A stretch of 64,000 nt of DNA from Jiangella ureilytica (GCF_004348545.1 NZ_SMKL01000015.1:1-64000), one strand, 5' to 3'. Shown: positions 17,490 through 25,912, counted from the stretch's first letter. Numbers and translations are program-made. Notes: generated from the sequence alone by a model not told the origin.

Positions 17490-17975
17490 ATGCGCAAGAA
17501 CACGTTCCGGGCGATCGTAGGGGTGCTGGCCGCCGGAGCGGTCGCGCTGCCCGGCATCGCGGCGGCCGGTGCCGACGGAGACCGCAGCGAGCACCGAGGC
17601 TGCGCGGCGCGGTTCGACGAGGCCCAGCGGATCGACATGGAGTCGTTCCGCGACTTCGACGCCGAGGCCTGGCGCGACATCCACCACGAGGACGCCGTCA
17701 GCGTCTACGCCAGCGGCCACCGCTTCTCCGGCATCGACGCGATCATGCAGGCCCAGGCCAGCCACTTCGAGAACCGCGAGGCCATCTGGACGTGGACCGA
17801 GATCGACCGGCACGTCTTCGGCTGCAAGACCGCCGTCATCGAGTACGACGCCACCTACGAGCTGCCGAGCATCGGGTTCAAGTCGCGCGCGCTCACCGTC
17901 GTGACCTACACGTTCGAGCGCGGCCGCTGGCTCGCGGTGTACGACCAGGGCACCGCGTTCCCGGCGGGGTCGTGA
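17490..17975 (+). CDS. secreted SnoaL/NTF2-like protein
   Basis: Exported protein of 161 residues. A Sec signal peptide (MRKNTFRAIVGVLAAG to about residue 28) precedes a single NTF2-like domain with the usual layout: RFRDF-type helix, HHEDAVSVYASGHRFSG, a central helix and TYTFERGRWLAVYDQGT at the end. Cys35 and Cys111 could form a disulfide. An AGGAGGG site fixes the ATG. SnoaL-like folds include ketosteroid-isomerase types, but no catalytic Asp/His pair can be assigned. It diverges from the MocR regulator. Confidence 0.75.
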   Translation: MRKNTFRAIVGVLAAGAVALPGIAAAGADGDRSEHRGCAARFDEAQRIDMESFRDFDAEAWRDIHHEDAVSVYASGHRFSGIDAIMQAQASHFENREAIWTWTEIDRHVFGCKTAVIEYDATYELPSIGFKSRALTVVTYTFERGRWLAVYDQGTAFPAGS

Positions 17976-18286
17976 CGATCGAGCGCGACATCGAGGTCGA
18001 CGCCCCGCCGCACGTGGTCTTCGACGTCCTCAGCCGGGCCGAGCACCTGTGGGACTGGTGGTTCGGCGACGCCGCGTCCGGGCCGGTCGCCTTCACCGTC
18101 GTCGCCGCCGACCCGCCCACGCGGTTCGCGTTCCGGTGGCGCGGCGACGGCGGCGGCCCCGGTTCCGGGCCCGCCGGCGTCCGGCCCGATCCGCTCGTCA
18201 CCTTCGATCTGGTCCCGGCCGCCGCCGGCACCCGCGTCCACCTGACGGTGGCGACGGCCGAGGATCAGGACTCGACGATGCGGTAG
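17972..18286 (+). pseudogene. truncated SRPBCC (AHSA1-like) gene
   Basis: The frame starts with GTG overlapping the previous stop as GTGA and encodes an AHSA1-type SRPBCC N-terminus (VDAPPHVVFDVLSRAEHLWDW, FRWRGDG, VTFDLVPAAAGTRVHL). Family members run to about 140 residues and end with a long C-terminal helix. This frame stops at 104 residues, and its last dozen (ATAEDQDSTMR) are the antisense of the neighbouring small gene. The C-terminal helix that closes the fold is missing, so it is probably a broken gene at a rearrangement junction. Confidence 0.65.
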
Positions 18287-18438
18287 CCGGCCTCGGCGAG
18301 CGCGCGGGCCATGTGGGCGGAGTACCACTGCGGCCACTGCTCGTCGTCCGTGCCGCCGAGGACGTCGGCCTCGTACTCGCCGTGCGCCGCGGCCGCCTGC
18401 CGGAGGAGGTCGAGGATGATCTCCTGGGTTCGGTCCAT
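18265..18438 (-). CDS. small conserved protein with WPQWY motif
   Basis: A 57-residue protein with a GAGGAG ribosome site before its ATG. It matches, from memory, a small actinobacterial family with the pattern HGxYE then EQWPxWYxxHM. Both are present (AHGEYEADVLGG, DEQWPQWYSAHMARAL). Such genes often follow glyoxalase-like genes, and the remnant of one lies just upstream on the same strand. Function is unknown. Its last 22 bases overlap the truncated SRPBCC frame. Confidence 0.7.
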   Translation of the reverse strand: MDRTQEIILDLLRQAAAAHGEYEADVLGGTDDEQWPQWYSAHMARALAEAGYRIVES

Positions 18439-18464
18439 GGTCTGCTCCTCGTCGACGGCGCCGG

Positions 18465-18643
18465 TCAGCGGCCGGGCAGCCGGGTCGTGACCTCCTGGAC
18501 GGTCCAGCCGTGGCCCTCGGTGTCCTGGAAGGACCGTAGCCGGCCCGCTGCGGGTGCGGTCCGGGGATGCGGTCGGCGGTGCCGGCGCGGTGGAACACCC
18601 CGGTCGCATCGTGCCAGACCTCGCTGACGGCGGCACCGTGCGC
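18465..18643 (-). pseudogene. remnant of a VOC/glyoxalase-family gene
   Basis: Only the last 55 or so residues remain. One frame gives AAVSEVWHDATGVFHRAG then IPGPHP; a second frame, shifted by one base near 18535-18545, gives SFQDTEGHGWTVQEVT and ends TTRLPGR at a stop. Together they match the C-terminus of the actinobacterial VOC proteins ending SDPDGNGW..LQEVTTRLPGR. The N-terminal half is gone and the frame is broken, so it is non-functional. Confidence 0.7.
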
Positions 18644-18737
18644 GGTAGGCGGCCGCCTTCATCCGGTTGCCGCAGGTGTCCATGGCGCACCACTCGCGCC
18701 TGCCGCCGCGCGAGTCATGCCAACCGCAGGCTGACAC
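18627..18737 (-). pseudogene. remnant of a CGNR zinc-finger (ABATE) gene
   Basis: The frame reads ACGWHDSRGGRREWCAMD then TCGNRMKAAAYRAR, which is the C-terminal CGNR zinc finger found at the end of ABATE-domain regulators. The stretch between the first Cys-Gly-Trp and the next Asp is shorter than usual, and the 130 or so upstream residues are absent, replaced by the end of the TetR gene. It runs straight into the glyoxalase remnant. Recognition rests on the CGNR motif and is fairly sure; the gene is dead. Confidence 0.7.
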
Positions 18738-19461
18738 CGTCGAGCAGCAGCTCCAGCGAGACGCGCATGGCCGCCAGCGGATCGCCGGCCTCGACCGCCT
18801 CGCCCGTGGCGGTGCCGACCCGCTCGGCCAGCGGGAAGCGCCGCGCGCCCATCGCGCGCGTGAGGACCGGGCTCACCGTCGCCCACCAGTCGAGGTCGCC
18901 GCTGCCGGCCGCCCGCACCCGGTCGAGCCCGACCTGCTGCCGCGCCGTCGCCTCGACCAGCGCCAGGACGCCGCAGAGCACCTGGTCCATCTCGAGATCG
19001 CCGAGTCCGATGCCGTCGAGCGGCGCGAGCTCGGCCTCGTACTTGGCCGAGATGCCCGGGCCGAGCACGGGGCGGCCGGGCACCATCTCGACGGTCCACG
19101 AGTGGCGCAGGTGGTGGCGCCAGTTGCGCTCGGCGACGTGCCGCACTCCGTCGCGCCAGGTCGGCTGGTCGCCCGGCAGGGCGCCGTCGGCGTACACCTC
19201 GCCGGCCACGGCGTCGAGCATCAGCTCGACGAGCTCGGGCTTGCCCGGGACGTGCGTGTAGAGCGTCATGGCGCCCACGCCGAGGCGATCGGCGACCCGG
19301 CGCATGGTCAGCGCGCCGAGCCCTTCGGTGTCGGCGATGGCGATCGCGTTCTCGACGACGGCCCGCGTGGTGAGGCCCGTGCGGCCGGCCCGGTCGGACG
19401 GTTCCCAGAGCAGTGAGACCAGCCGGGCGGGGTCGGAGGCGCGCGGTGCGTTCGAAGGCAC
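18715..19461 (-). CDS. TetR-family regulator of the DrrAB/UvrA-like cassette
   Basis: Repressor of 248 residues. The N-terminal helix-turn-helix (MRRVADRLGVGAMTLYTHV, about 52-70) is canonical, and the C-terminal half is a TetR_C-type ligand domain. The start is a GTG with GAGAGG upstream. It diverges from an ABC exporter and UvrA-like gene, with a tandem palindromic operator between them, the standard layout for drug-induced export. The last codons overlap the CGNR remnant. Confidence 0.92.
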   Translation of the reverse strand: MPSNAPRASDPARLVSLLWEPSDRAGRTGLTTRAVVENAIAIADTEGLGALTMRRVADRLGVGAMTLYTHVPGKPELVELMLDAVAGEVYADGALPGDQPTWRDGVRHVAERNWRHHLRHSWTVEMVPGRPVLGPGISAKYEAELAPLDGIGLGDLEMDQVLCGVLALVEATARQQVGLDRVRAAGSGDLDWWATVSPVLTRAMGARRFPLAERVGTATGEAVEAGDPLAAMRVSLELLLDGVSLRLA

Positions 19462-19481
19462 GGGAACATCCTCTCACCCGC

Positions 19482-19506
19482 CGTACGTTGTACCGTACAT
19501 TGTACG
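19482..19506. promoter_or_regulatory. tandem TetR operator
   Basis: Two palindromes GTACGTTGTAC (19483-19493) and GTACATTGTAC (19495-19505) lie one base apart in the 64-base gap between the TetR and exporter genes. TACAAT on the minus strand (19499-19504) is a near-perfect -10 box inside the second copy. Two repressor dimers could sit here and shut off both directions. Confidence 0.8.
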
Positions 19507-19525
19507 ACCAACGTGAGGAGGACGT

Positions 19526-20479
19526 GTGGAGACGGCCATCGAGGCGCGGTCGGTGCGCAAGCACTACCGCGGAGCGGAACGCCCGGCGCTGGACGGGTTC
19601 GACCTGCGGGTCGCGGCCGGGTCGGTGTGCGCGCTGCTGGGCCGCAACGGCGCGGGCAAGACGACGGCGGTGCGGATCCTGACGACGCTGCTGGCCATGG
19701 ACGACGGGACGGCGACGGTGGCCGGGCACGACGTGCGCGCCGACGGCGACGGGGTGCGGCGGGCCATCGGGCTGGTCGGGCAGAACGCCGCGGTCGACGA
19801 GATCCTGGGCGGCCGGGCGAACCTGGTGCTGTTCGGCCGCCTGCGGGGGCTGTCGAAGGCGGCGGCGCGGGCCCGGGCCGCCGAGCTGATCACGCGGTTC
19901 GGGCTCGACGACGCGGCCGACCGCGCCGTCGGCACCTACTCCGGCGGCATGCGGCGACGGCTCGACCTCGCCGCGAGCCTGGTGCTGGCGCCGTCGGTCC
20001 TGTTCGTCGACGAGCCGACGACCGGGCTGGACCCGGACGCCCGCCGAGAGGTCTGGGGCACCGTCCGGCGGCTGGTCGACGACGGTGTCACGGTGCTGCT
20101 CACCACGCAGTACCTGGAAGAGGCCGAGGAGCTGGCCGGCCACGTCGCCATGCTCCGCGACGGCCGGGTCGTGCTCGAGGGCAGCCCGGCCGAGCTGACG
20201 TCGCTGGTCGGCGACACCCGCGTGGAGGCGACGTTCGAGCCGGCGGCGGCTGACGTCGCGGGTGCCGCCGCCCGTGTGGCGGAGCCGTACGCCGTCGGGC
20301 CGGTCGCGGTCTCGAGGTCGACCGTCGCGGTGCCGGTGGCCGACGCCGTCGCCGCCACCCGGGTCTGCGGCGCCTGGGCCCGCGAAGGCCTCGAACCGCA
20401 CGACGTCGCCGTCCGCCGGCCCACGCTCGACGACGTGTTCATGCACGTCAACCGCACTGTTTCGGAGGAGGCCCGATGA
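19526..20479 (+). CDS. ABC exporter ATPase, DrrA type
   Basis: ATPase of a daunorubicin-resistance-type exporter, 317 residues. Walker A is GRNGAGKTT near residue 40, the signature is YSGGMRRRLDL near 137 and Walker B LFVDEPTTG near 158, followed by the DrrA-type C-terminal domain ending in VRRPTLDDVFMHV. The GTG start has a GAGGAGG site. It overlaps the permease gene as ATGA and is controlled by the divergent TetR. Confidence 0.93.
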   Translation: METAIEARSVRKHYRGAERPALDGFDLRVAAGSVCALLGRNGAGKTTAVRILTTLLAMDDGTATVAGHDVRADGDGVRRAIGLVGQNAAVDEILGGRANLVLFGRLRGLSKAAARARAAELITRFGLDDAADRAVGTYSGGMRRRLDLAASLVLAPSVLFVDEPTTGLDPDARREVWGTVRRLVDDGVTVLLTTQYLEEAEELAGHVAMLRDGRVVLEGSPAELTSLVGDTRVEATFEPAAADVAGAAARVAEPYAVGPVAVSRSTVAVPVADAVAATRVCGAWAREGLEPHDVAVRRPTLDDVFMHVNRTVSEEAR

Positions 20480-21255
20480 ACTCGCTCGCACACGACGCCA
20501 TGGTGCTGGCCGGCCGCACGGTCGGGCACTGGCGCGCCCAGCCGGTGCCGTTCCTGGTGACGCTGCTGTTCCCGGTGCTGGTGGTGCTGATGATGGGCGG
20601 CCTGTTCGGGGGCGCCATCGCCGGCAGTGCCGGTGACTACGTGCCGTTCGTGGTTCCCGGCGTCCTGGCGCTGACGATGCTGTTCGGGCTCGAGACCACC
20701 ATGGCGGCGATCACGACCGACGCGGCGCGGGGTGTGACCGACCGGTTCCGGTCGCTGCCGATGCACAGCGGCGCGGTGCTGGCCGGGCGCTGCCTGGCCG
20801 ACCTCGCCGCGTCGGTCGCCGGGCTGGCCGCCATGACGTTGGCCGGGTTCGCGCTGGGCTGGCGGTGGTCCGGCGGCGTGGACGGCGTGGTCGCGGCGTA
20901 CGGGCTGCTGCTCCTGCTGCGGTTCGGGCTGCTCTGGGTCGGCGTCTACCTGGGGCTGAAGGCGCCCGGGCCCGAGGCCGTCGCCGCCATCCAGATCCTG
21001 GTCTGGCCGGTCGGCTTCCTGTCGACGGTGTTCCTCGATCCGGCGACCATGCCGTCCTGGCTGGGGGCGGTCGCCGAGTGGAACCCGCTGTCGGCGACGG
21101 CCGACGCGGTGCGCGAGCTGTTCGGCAACCCGGGCGTCGCCGGCGGGAGCTGGCCGGCGGATCACGGACAGTTGTTGTCAGTGATGTGGCCGATCCTGAT
21201 GGTGGTGGTGTTCGCACCGCTGTCCGCTGCCGCCTACCGGAGGTCGAACCGATGA
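20476..21255 (+). CDS. ABC exporter permease, DrrB type
   Basis: ABC-2 membrane subunit of 259 residues with six predicted helices. It has family features such as the FLVTLLFPVLVVLMMGG first helix and a GVTDRFRSLPMHSGAVLAGR loop near residue 90. It pairs with the ATPase upstream to export a hydrophobic compound. It is coupled on both sides by ATGA overlaps. Confidence 0.92.
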   Translation: MNSLAHDAMVLAGRTVGHWRAQPVPFLVTLLFPVLVVLMMGGLFGGAIAGSAGDYVPFVVPGVLALTMLFGLETTMAAITTDAARGVTDRFRSLPMHSGAVLAGRCLADLAASVAGLAAMTLAGFALGWRWSGGVDGVVAAYGLLLLLRFGLLWVGVYLGLKAPGPEAVAAIQILVWPVGFLSTVFLDPATMPSWLGAVAEWNPLSATADAVRELFGNPGVAGGSWPADHGQLLSVMWPILMVVVFAPLSAAAYRRSNR

Positions 21256-23519
21256 TCCAGGCCGACTACGGATCCATCGAGGTCCGTGGCGCCCGTGAGC
21301 ACACGCTGAACGACATCGACGTCGACATCCCGAAACGCCGGCTGACGGTGGTCACCGGCGTCTCGGGGTCGGGCAAGTCGTCGCTGGTCTTCGACACCCT
21401 GGCGGCGGAGTCGCAGCGCCAGCTCAACGCGACGTTCAGCGCGTTCGCGCAGAACCGGCTGCCCAGTTACGGCCAGCCCGACGTCGACCGCCTGTCGCAC
21501 CTGTGCGCCGTCACCGTCGTCGACCAGAAGCGGCTCGGCGGCGGCGCGCGGTCCACCGTCGGCACCGCCACAGACATCGGGGCGCGGCTGCGGCTGATCT
21601 TCTCCCGCGCCGGCAGGCCGTCCGCCGGGTACTCCCACGCGTTCTCGTTCAACGACCCGCAGGGCATGTGCCCGCGCTGCCAGGGCCTGGGCGTGGTCAG
21701 CGTGGTCGACGAGACGCAGCTGGTGGACCGCGACCGGTCATTGGACGACGGCGCGCTGACCTTCCCGGCGTTCGGGGTCGGGCAGTGGTTCTGGCGGTCC
21801 TACGCCAGGAGCGGGTTCTTCGACCCGTCGGTGCCGCTGCGCGAGTACAGCGACGAGCAGTGGCGCATCCTCATGTACGCCGAGCAGGGCGAGCTGAAGG
21901 CGCCGAACCCCGACGTCACCAGCTACGAAGGGGTCATCGCCCGGTTCAACCGGCTCTACCTGCACAAGGAGGCCGACGCCTTCAAGGACAAGACGCGCGA
22001 GGCGTTCGAGCGCATCGTCACGCGCGGCACCTGCCCCGACTGCGGCGGCACCCGGCTGGCCGAGGCGGCGCGCTCGTCGCTGATCAACGGGCGGTCCATC
22101 GCCGACCTCAACGCGATGCAGGCCGACGACCTCGTCGACGCGATCCGGGCCATCGACGACCCCAGCGTCGCGCCGCTCGTGAAGGACGCCGCGGAGCAGG
22201 TCGAGCGGCTGGGCGTCCTCGGCCTGGGCTACCTCAGCCTCGACCGCGCGACGTCGACGCTGTCCGGTGGCGAGTCGCAGCGGGTGAAGATGGTCCGGCA
22301 CCTCGGCAGCAGCCTGTCCGACCTGCTGTACGTGTTCGACGAGCCGACGGTCGGGCTGCACCCGCGCGACGTCCACCGGCTCGGCGAACTGCTGCTCGAA
22401 CTGCGCGACAAGGGCAACACGGTGGTCGTCGTGGAACACGATCCGGAGATCATGGTGATCGCCGACCACTGCATCGACATGGGGCCGGGGGCAGGACGGG
22501 CGGGCGGCACCGTCACGTACGAAGGGCCCTACGACGGGCTGGTGAAGTCCGAGACGCGGACCGGACACGGGCTGCGGGCGCCGCGGGTCTCGCGCGACGG
22601 CGACGCCGTGCGGACGCCGTCGGGGCACATCCGCATCGAGCAGGCGTCGACGCACAACCTCCGCGACGTCACCGTCGACTTGCCGCTCGGCGGGCTGACG
22701 GTGGTCACCGGGGTGGCGGGCTCGGGGAAGAGCAGCCTGATCCGCGGCCACCTGCCAGCTGTGCGGCCCGACGTCGTCATGCTCGACCAGAGCCCGGTCC
22801 GCGGGTCGCGGCGCTCCACTCCGGCGACGTTCACCGGCATGCTCGACCCGATCCGGACGCTGTTCGCCCGCGCGACGGGGGCGCCGGCGGCGTTGTTCAG
22901 CCCCAACTCCGACGGCGCGTGCCCGGAGTGCCAGGGCGCCGGGGTGATCTTCACCGACCTCGCGTTCATGGACGGCGTCACCACCGTGTGCGAGGTCTGC
23001 CGCGGGCGCCGCTTCAAGGACGAGGCGCAGCAGTACCTCGTCCGCGGCCGCTCCATCGCCGACGTGTTCGAGATGAGCGTCGCCGAGGCGCTGGAGTTCT
23101 TCACGGAGAAGCCGATCCGCGCGGTGCTGATGCGTCTGAGCGACGTCGGGCTCGACTACCTCACGCTCGGCCAGACCCTCACCACCCTCTCCGGCGGCGA
23201 GCGGCAGCGGCTCAAGCTGGCCGGCGAACTGGTCGCCGGCGGCCGCTTCTACGTGCTCGACGAGCCCACCACCGGCCTGCACCTGGCCGACGTCGACCAC
23301 CTGATCGCGCTGCTGCACCGGCTGGTCGACGAGGGCAACACGCTCGTGGTCATCGAGCACAACCTCGACGTGGTCGCGGCGGCCGACTGGATCATCGACC
23401 TCGGCCCCGGCGCCGGCCACGACGGCGGCAAGGTCGTGTTCGAGGGCACCCCCGCCGCCCTGGCCGCCGACGGGTCCACCCACACAGGCGCGTACCTGGC
23501 CCGCTACCTCACCGGCTGA
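21252..23519 (+). CDS. UvrA-like ABC protein (DrrC type)
   Basis: Double ABC ATPase of 755 residues, against about 940-1000 for housekeeping UvrA. Walker A motifs GVSGSGKSS (near 37) and GVAGSGKSS (near 485), signatures LSGGESQRVKM (near 336) and LSGGERQRLKL (near 647), and Cys pairs CPRCQG, CPDCGG, CPECQG and CEVCRG are all present. The shorter length fits UvrA2/DrrC paralogs that lack the UvrB-binding part and give resistance to DNA-binding drugs. It is last in an ATGA-coupled operon with DrrA and DrrB, which supports DNA protection against the exported compound. Confidence 0.9.
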   Translation: MIQADYGSIEVRGAREHTLNDIDVDIPKRRLTVVTGVSGSGKSSLVFDTLAAESQRQLNATFSAFAQNRLPSYGQPDVDRLSHLCAVTVVDQKRLGGGARSTVGTATDIGARLRLIFSRAGRPSAGYSHAFSFNDPQGMCPRCQGLGVVSVVDETQLVDRDRSLDDGALTFPAFGVGQWFWRSYARSGFFDPSVPLREYSDEQWRILMYAEQGELKAPNPDVTSYEGVIARFNRLYLHKEADAFKDKTREAFERIVTRGTCPDCGGTRLAEAARSSLINGRSIADLNAMQADDLVDAIRAIDDPSVAPLVKDAAEQVERLGVLGLGYLSLDRATSTLSGGESQRVKMVRHLGSSLSDLLYVFDEPTVGLHPRDVHRLGELLLELRDKGNTVVVVEHDPEIMVIADHCIDMGPGAGRAGGTVTYEGPYDGLVKSETRTGHGLRAPRVSRDGDAVRTPSGHIRIEQASTHNLRDVTVDLPLGGLTVVTGVAGSGKSSLIRGHLPAVRPDVVMLDQSPVRGSRRSTPATFTGMLDPIRTLFARATGAPAALFSPNSDGACPECQGAGVIFTDLAFMDGVTTVCEVCRGRRFKDEAQQYLVRGRSIADVFEMSVAEALEFFTEKPIRAVLMRLSDVGLDYLTLGQTLTTLSGGERQRLKLAGELVAGGRFYVLDEPTTGLHLADVDHLIALLHRLVDEGNTLVVIEHNLDVVAAADWIIDLGPGAGHDGGKVVFEGTPAALAADGSTHTGAYLARYLTG

Positions 23520-23564
23520 GGGGCGGTCACCTGCCCCACAGCGGGCCGCCACGTTCTCGACGAA

Positions 23565-23578
23565 CGGGGTTCACCCCG
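23565..23578 (+). terminator. weak hairpin after the UvrA-like gene
   Basis: CGGGG-TTCA-CCCCG forms a five-base stem with a tetraloop, 45 bases after the UvrA-like stop and 20 before the next start. No T run follows. It could be a terminator or chance pairing in GC-rich DNA. Confidence 0.3.
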
Positions 23579-23598
23579 GTCTGCGACCCTGACCCTCC

Positions 23599-24912
23599 AT
23601 GACGAAGCCGACCATTCCCCCGTCGTCCGCACACTCCGTCAGCCGCCGCACCCTGCTCGCCGCCGGTGCCGGAGCGGCCGCCGCGGCCCTCGCGGTGCCC
23701 TCCGCCGCCGCGGCCGCGGGCACCGCCGGTCAGGGCGTCCGCGCCCGGCACGTGGTGCTGATCGGGTGGGACGGCTTCGACCCCGCCTATCTCGACCTGG
23801 TCGAGACGCCGAACCTGGACGCCCTGACCCGTCGCGGCGTCATCGGCACCACGACCGGCGCCTTCCCATCCATCACGAACACGTCGTGGGCGAGCGTCGC
23901 CACGGGCGCCTGGCCGCGCACTCACCTCAACACGCCGTACTTCCTCGACCCGGCCACCGGGCGGGCGGTGAGCCAGAGCCGGACCCTGCAGGCGCAGAGC
24001 ATCGCCGAGGCCGTGACGGCCGCCGGTGGCACCGTCGCCTCGGTGCAGTTCTTCATCATCCAGAACCACGGCGTCGTCTTCGGCGACCCGCGGGCGCTGT
24101 ACGTGCAGCCCGGTGGCCCCGGCCCGTCGCGGATGGACCTGGCCATCGACATCCTGCACGGCCGGCCGGTGCGCTCGGGCTCGGTGACGGTCACCGTCGA
24201 GGAGCCGCCGACCCTGCTCGCCGTCTACGCCGATGACCTCGACGCGCTCGGCCACACCGAGGGTGCGGAGTCGCCCGGAATGGCCGGACGGCTGGCCGGC
24301 CTCGACGCCGCCCTCGGCCGGCTCGTGCAGGCGACGAAGGATGTGGGCATCTACGGCAGCACCGCGTTCGTGCTGCTCGGCGACCACGGTATGACGACCT
24401 TCACCCGCGGGTTCGGCGGCCTCGTCATCACCGCGCTGACCGAGGCCGGGTTCCACCCCGAGTTCGTCTCGCCCGGCGCCGCGCCGGCGGCGACCACCGA
24501 CGTGGCGATGGTCGTCGGTGGTGTCGCCAGCGTCCACCTGCTCGGTGCCGCCCGCACCGCCGACGGCATCGCGCGAGTCCGCGCCGCGCTGGAGTCGGTC
24601 GAGCCCGTGGAGCGGGTCTACGACCGCGCCGACCTGGACGCGTTCGGGTCCAGCCCGTTGCTCGGCGAGCTGGTGGCCGAGCCGGCCGCCGGCTGGTCCT
24701 TCGGGATGACCGATCCCGACGGCCCGCGCGGCTACCACGGGCGCACCGGTGAGCGGGAGGCCGCGCTGCTGGTCGCGGGGCGAGGCGTGAGTCCGCGGGC
24801 CCGGCTCGACGGGGCGCGGCACATCGACATCGCTCCGACGATCGCCGCGCTGCTCGGCATCGCCGCACCGGCGCAGTCCGAGGGACGGGTGCTCACCGAA
24901 GCACTGCAGTAG
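23599..24912 (+). CDS. secreted alkaline-phosphatase-superfamily phosphodiesterase
   Basis: Exported hydrolase of 437 residues of the type I phosphodiesterase/nucleotide pyrophosphatase family. A twin-arginine signal (SRRTLLAAG) and Ala-rich hydrophobic stretch end near residue 45. The mature domain opens with VVLIGWDGFDPAY (metal Asp), the nucleophile Thr is probably in FPSITNTSWASVATG, and later metal ligands are in LLGDHGMTTF and YHGRTGER. It lies alone between the UvrA-like gene and the kinase-like gene. The substrate is unknown. Confidence 0.85.
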   Translation: MTKPTIPPSSAHSVSRRTLLAAGAGAAAAALAVPSAAAAAGTAGQGVRARHVVLIGWDGFDPAYLDLVETPNLDALTRRGVIGTTTGAFPSITNTSWASVATGAWPRTHLNTPYFLDPATGRAVSQSRTLQAQSIAEAVTAAGGTVASVQFFIIQNHGVVFGDPRALYVQPGGPGPSRMDLAIDILHGRPVRSGSVTVTVEEPPTLLAVYADDLDALGHTEGAESPGMAGRLAGLDAALGRLVQATKDVGIYGSTAFVLLGDHGMTTFTRGFGGLVITALTEAGFHPEFVSPGAAPAATTDVAMVVGGVASVHLLGAARTADGIARVRAALESVEPVERVYDRADLDAFGSSPLLGELVAEPAAGWSFGMTDPDGPRGYHGRTGEREAALLVAGRGVSPRARLDGARHIDIAPTIAALLGIAAPAQSEGRVLTEALQ

Positions 24913-24919
24913 CGCCACC

Positions 24920-24925
24920 TACGAT
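24920..24925 (+). promoter_or_regulatory. -10 box for a leaderless transcript
   Basis: TACGAT lies six bases before the GTG of the kinase-like gene, with no ribosome site between them. Transcription would then start at or beside the start codon. Confidence 0.5.
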
Positions 24926-24931
24926 GCCGGC

Positions 24932-25843
24932 GTGATCATCGACGATGCGCCGGCGGCGCTCGTCGCGTCGTACGGGCGCGATGAGCCCGGCCGGGCCTGG
25001 CTGGCGCGGTTGCCGCGCCTGCTCGACGAGGTGCTGGAACGGTGGGGACTGCGTCCCGACGGCCCGGCCGGTAACGGCATGGCGGCGCTGGTCGTCCCGG
25101 TCGTGCGGGCCGACGGCGGTCGCGCGGTCGTGCGGCTGCAACCGGCCGGGAAGGAGAGCTCGGCAGCCGTGCTCGGGCTGCGCACGTGGGACGGCGACGG
25201 CATCGTGCGGCTGCTCGACGACGATCCCGGCTCCGGCGCGATGCTGCTGGAGCGGCTCGACGGCGCCCGGCCGCTCGGGTCGCTGGGTGACGACGACGCC
25301 GTCATGACCGTGCTCGGGGAGTTGCTGGCCCGGCTGGTCGCGATGCCCGCGCCGGCCGGGCTGCCGCGGCTGGCGGACGTCGCGGCCGCGATGGTGGCGG
25401 CGGCGCCGGCTGCGGTTCCGCGACTGAGCGACGCTGCCGAACGCGGGATGGTCGGGAGGTGCGCGGACGCCGTCGCCGAAGTGCTGCCCGACGCCGGTGA
25501 TCGGCTGCTGCACTGGGACCTGCACGACGAGAACGTGCTGGCCGGTGACCGCGAGCCGTGGCTGGCGATCGACCCGGTGCCGCTGGCCGGCGACCCCGGG
25601 TTCGACCTCTGGCCGGCGCTGAACAGCCGCTGGTCCGCCGTCGTCGCCGGTGATGTCGAGCGGGTCGTGCTGCGCCGGTTCGACCTGCTCACCGAGGTCG
25701 TGGGCGTCGACCGGGGCGCTGCCGTGGGATGGACGCTGGGCCGGGTCCTGCAGAACGCGCTGTGGGAGGTCGAGGACGGCAAGACCGCCCTCGACCCCGC
25801 CGACGTCGCGCTCGCGACGGTGTTGCTGCGGCATCGGGCGTGA
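24932..25843 (+). CDS. aminoglycoside/hydroxyurea phosphotransferase-like kinase
   Basis: APH-fold kinase of 303 residues resembling streptomycin 6-phosphotransferase and hydroxyurea kinase (APH_6_hur). The catalytic loop LHWDLHDENVLAG near residue 193 and the metal-binding Asp in AIDPVPLAGDPGFDLWPAL are intact. The nucleotide-binding Lys is not clear; VVRLQPAGKE near 65 is the best candidate. The order and spacing fit an active enzyme, but many chromosomal members have no known resistance role. Its GTG appears leaderless. Confidence 0.82.
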   Translation: MIIDDAPAALVASYGRDEPGRAWLARLPRLLDEVLERWGLRPDGPAGNGMAALVVPVVRADGGRAVVRLQPAGKESSAAVLGLRTWDGDGIVRLLDDDPGSGAMLLERLDGARPLGSLGDDDAVMTVLGELLARLVAMPAPAGLPRLADVAAAMVAAAPAAVPRLSDAAERGMVGRCADAVAEVLPDAGDRLLHWDLHDENVLAGDREPWLAIDPVPLAGDPGFDLWPALNSRWSAVVAGDVERVVLRRFDLLTEVVGVDRGAAVGWTLGRVLQNALWEVEDGKTALDPADVALATVLLRHRA

Positions 25844-25869
25844 TCCACGGTCCCGTCGGCGCGCGCCGG

Positions 25870-25875
25870 TAAGGT
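25870..25875 (+). promoter_or_regulatory. -10-like box upstream of RNase H gene
   Basis: TAAGGT sits 37 bases ahead of the chosen GTG, leaving room for a short leader with a GGGAG ribosome site at 25900-25904. No good -35 is visible. Confidence 0.35.
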
Positions 25876-25912
25876 GCCGGAAGTCAGTCGTTCGGTGAAG
25901 GGAGAGGTGCCC

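Noticed and set aside
18465-18737. A functional 90-residue protein covering both remnants
   Set aside because: It joins the zinc-finger end to an out-of-frame stretch and only re-enters glyoxalase sequence at the end, as expected of a decayed fusion.
21252-23519. Housekeeping excinuclease subunit uvrA
   Set aside because: About 200 residues shorter than UvrA and part of an exporter operon under TetR; it fits the UvrA-like resistance paralog better.
23560-23580. Possible tRNA T-loop around GGGGTTCACCCC
   Set aside because: No acceptor stem, anticodon arm or D arm can be built around it; it is a simple hairpin.
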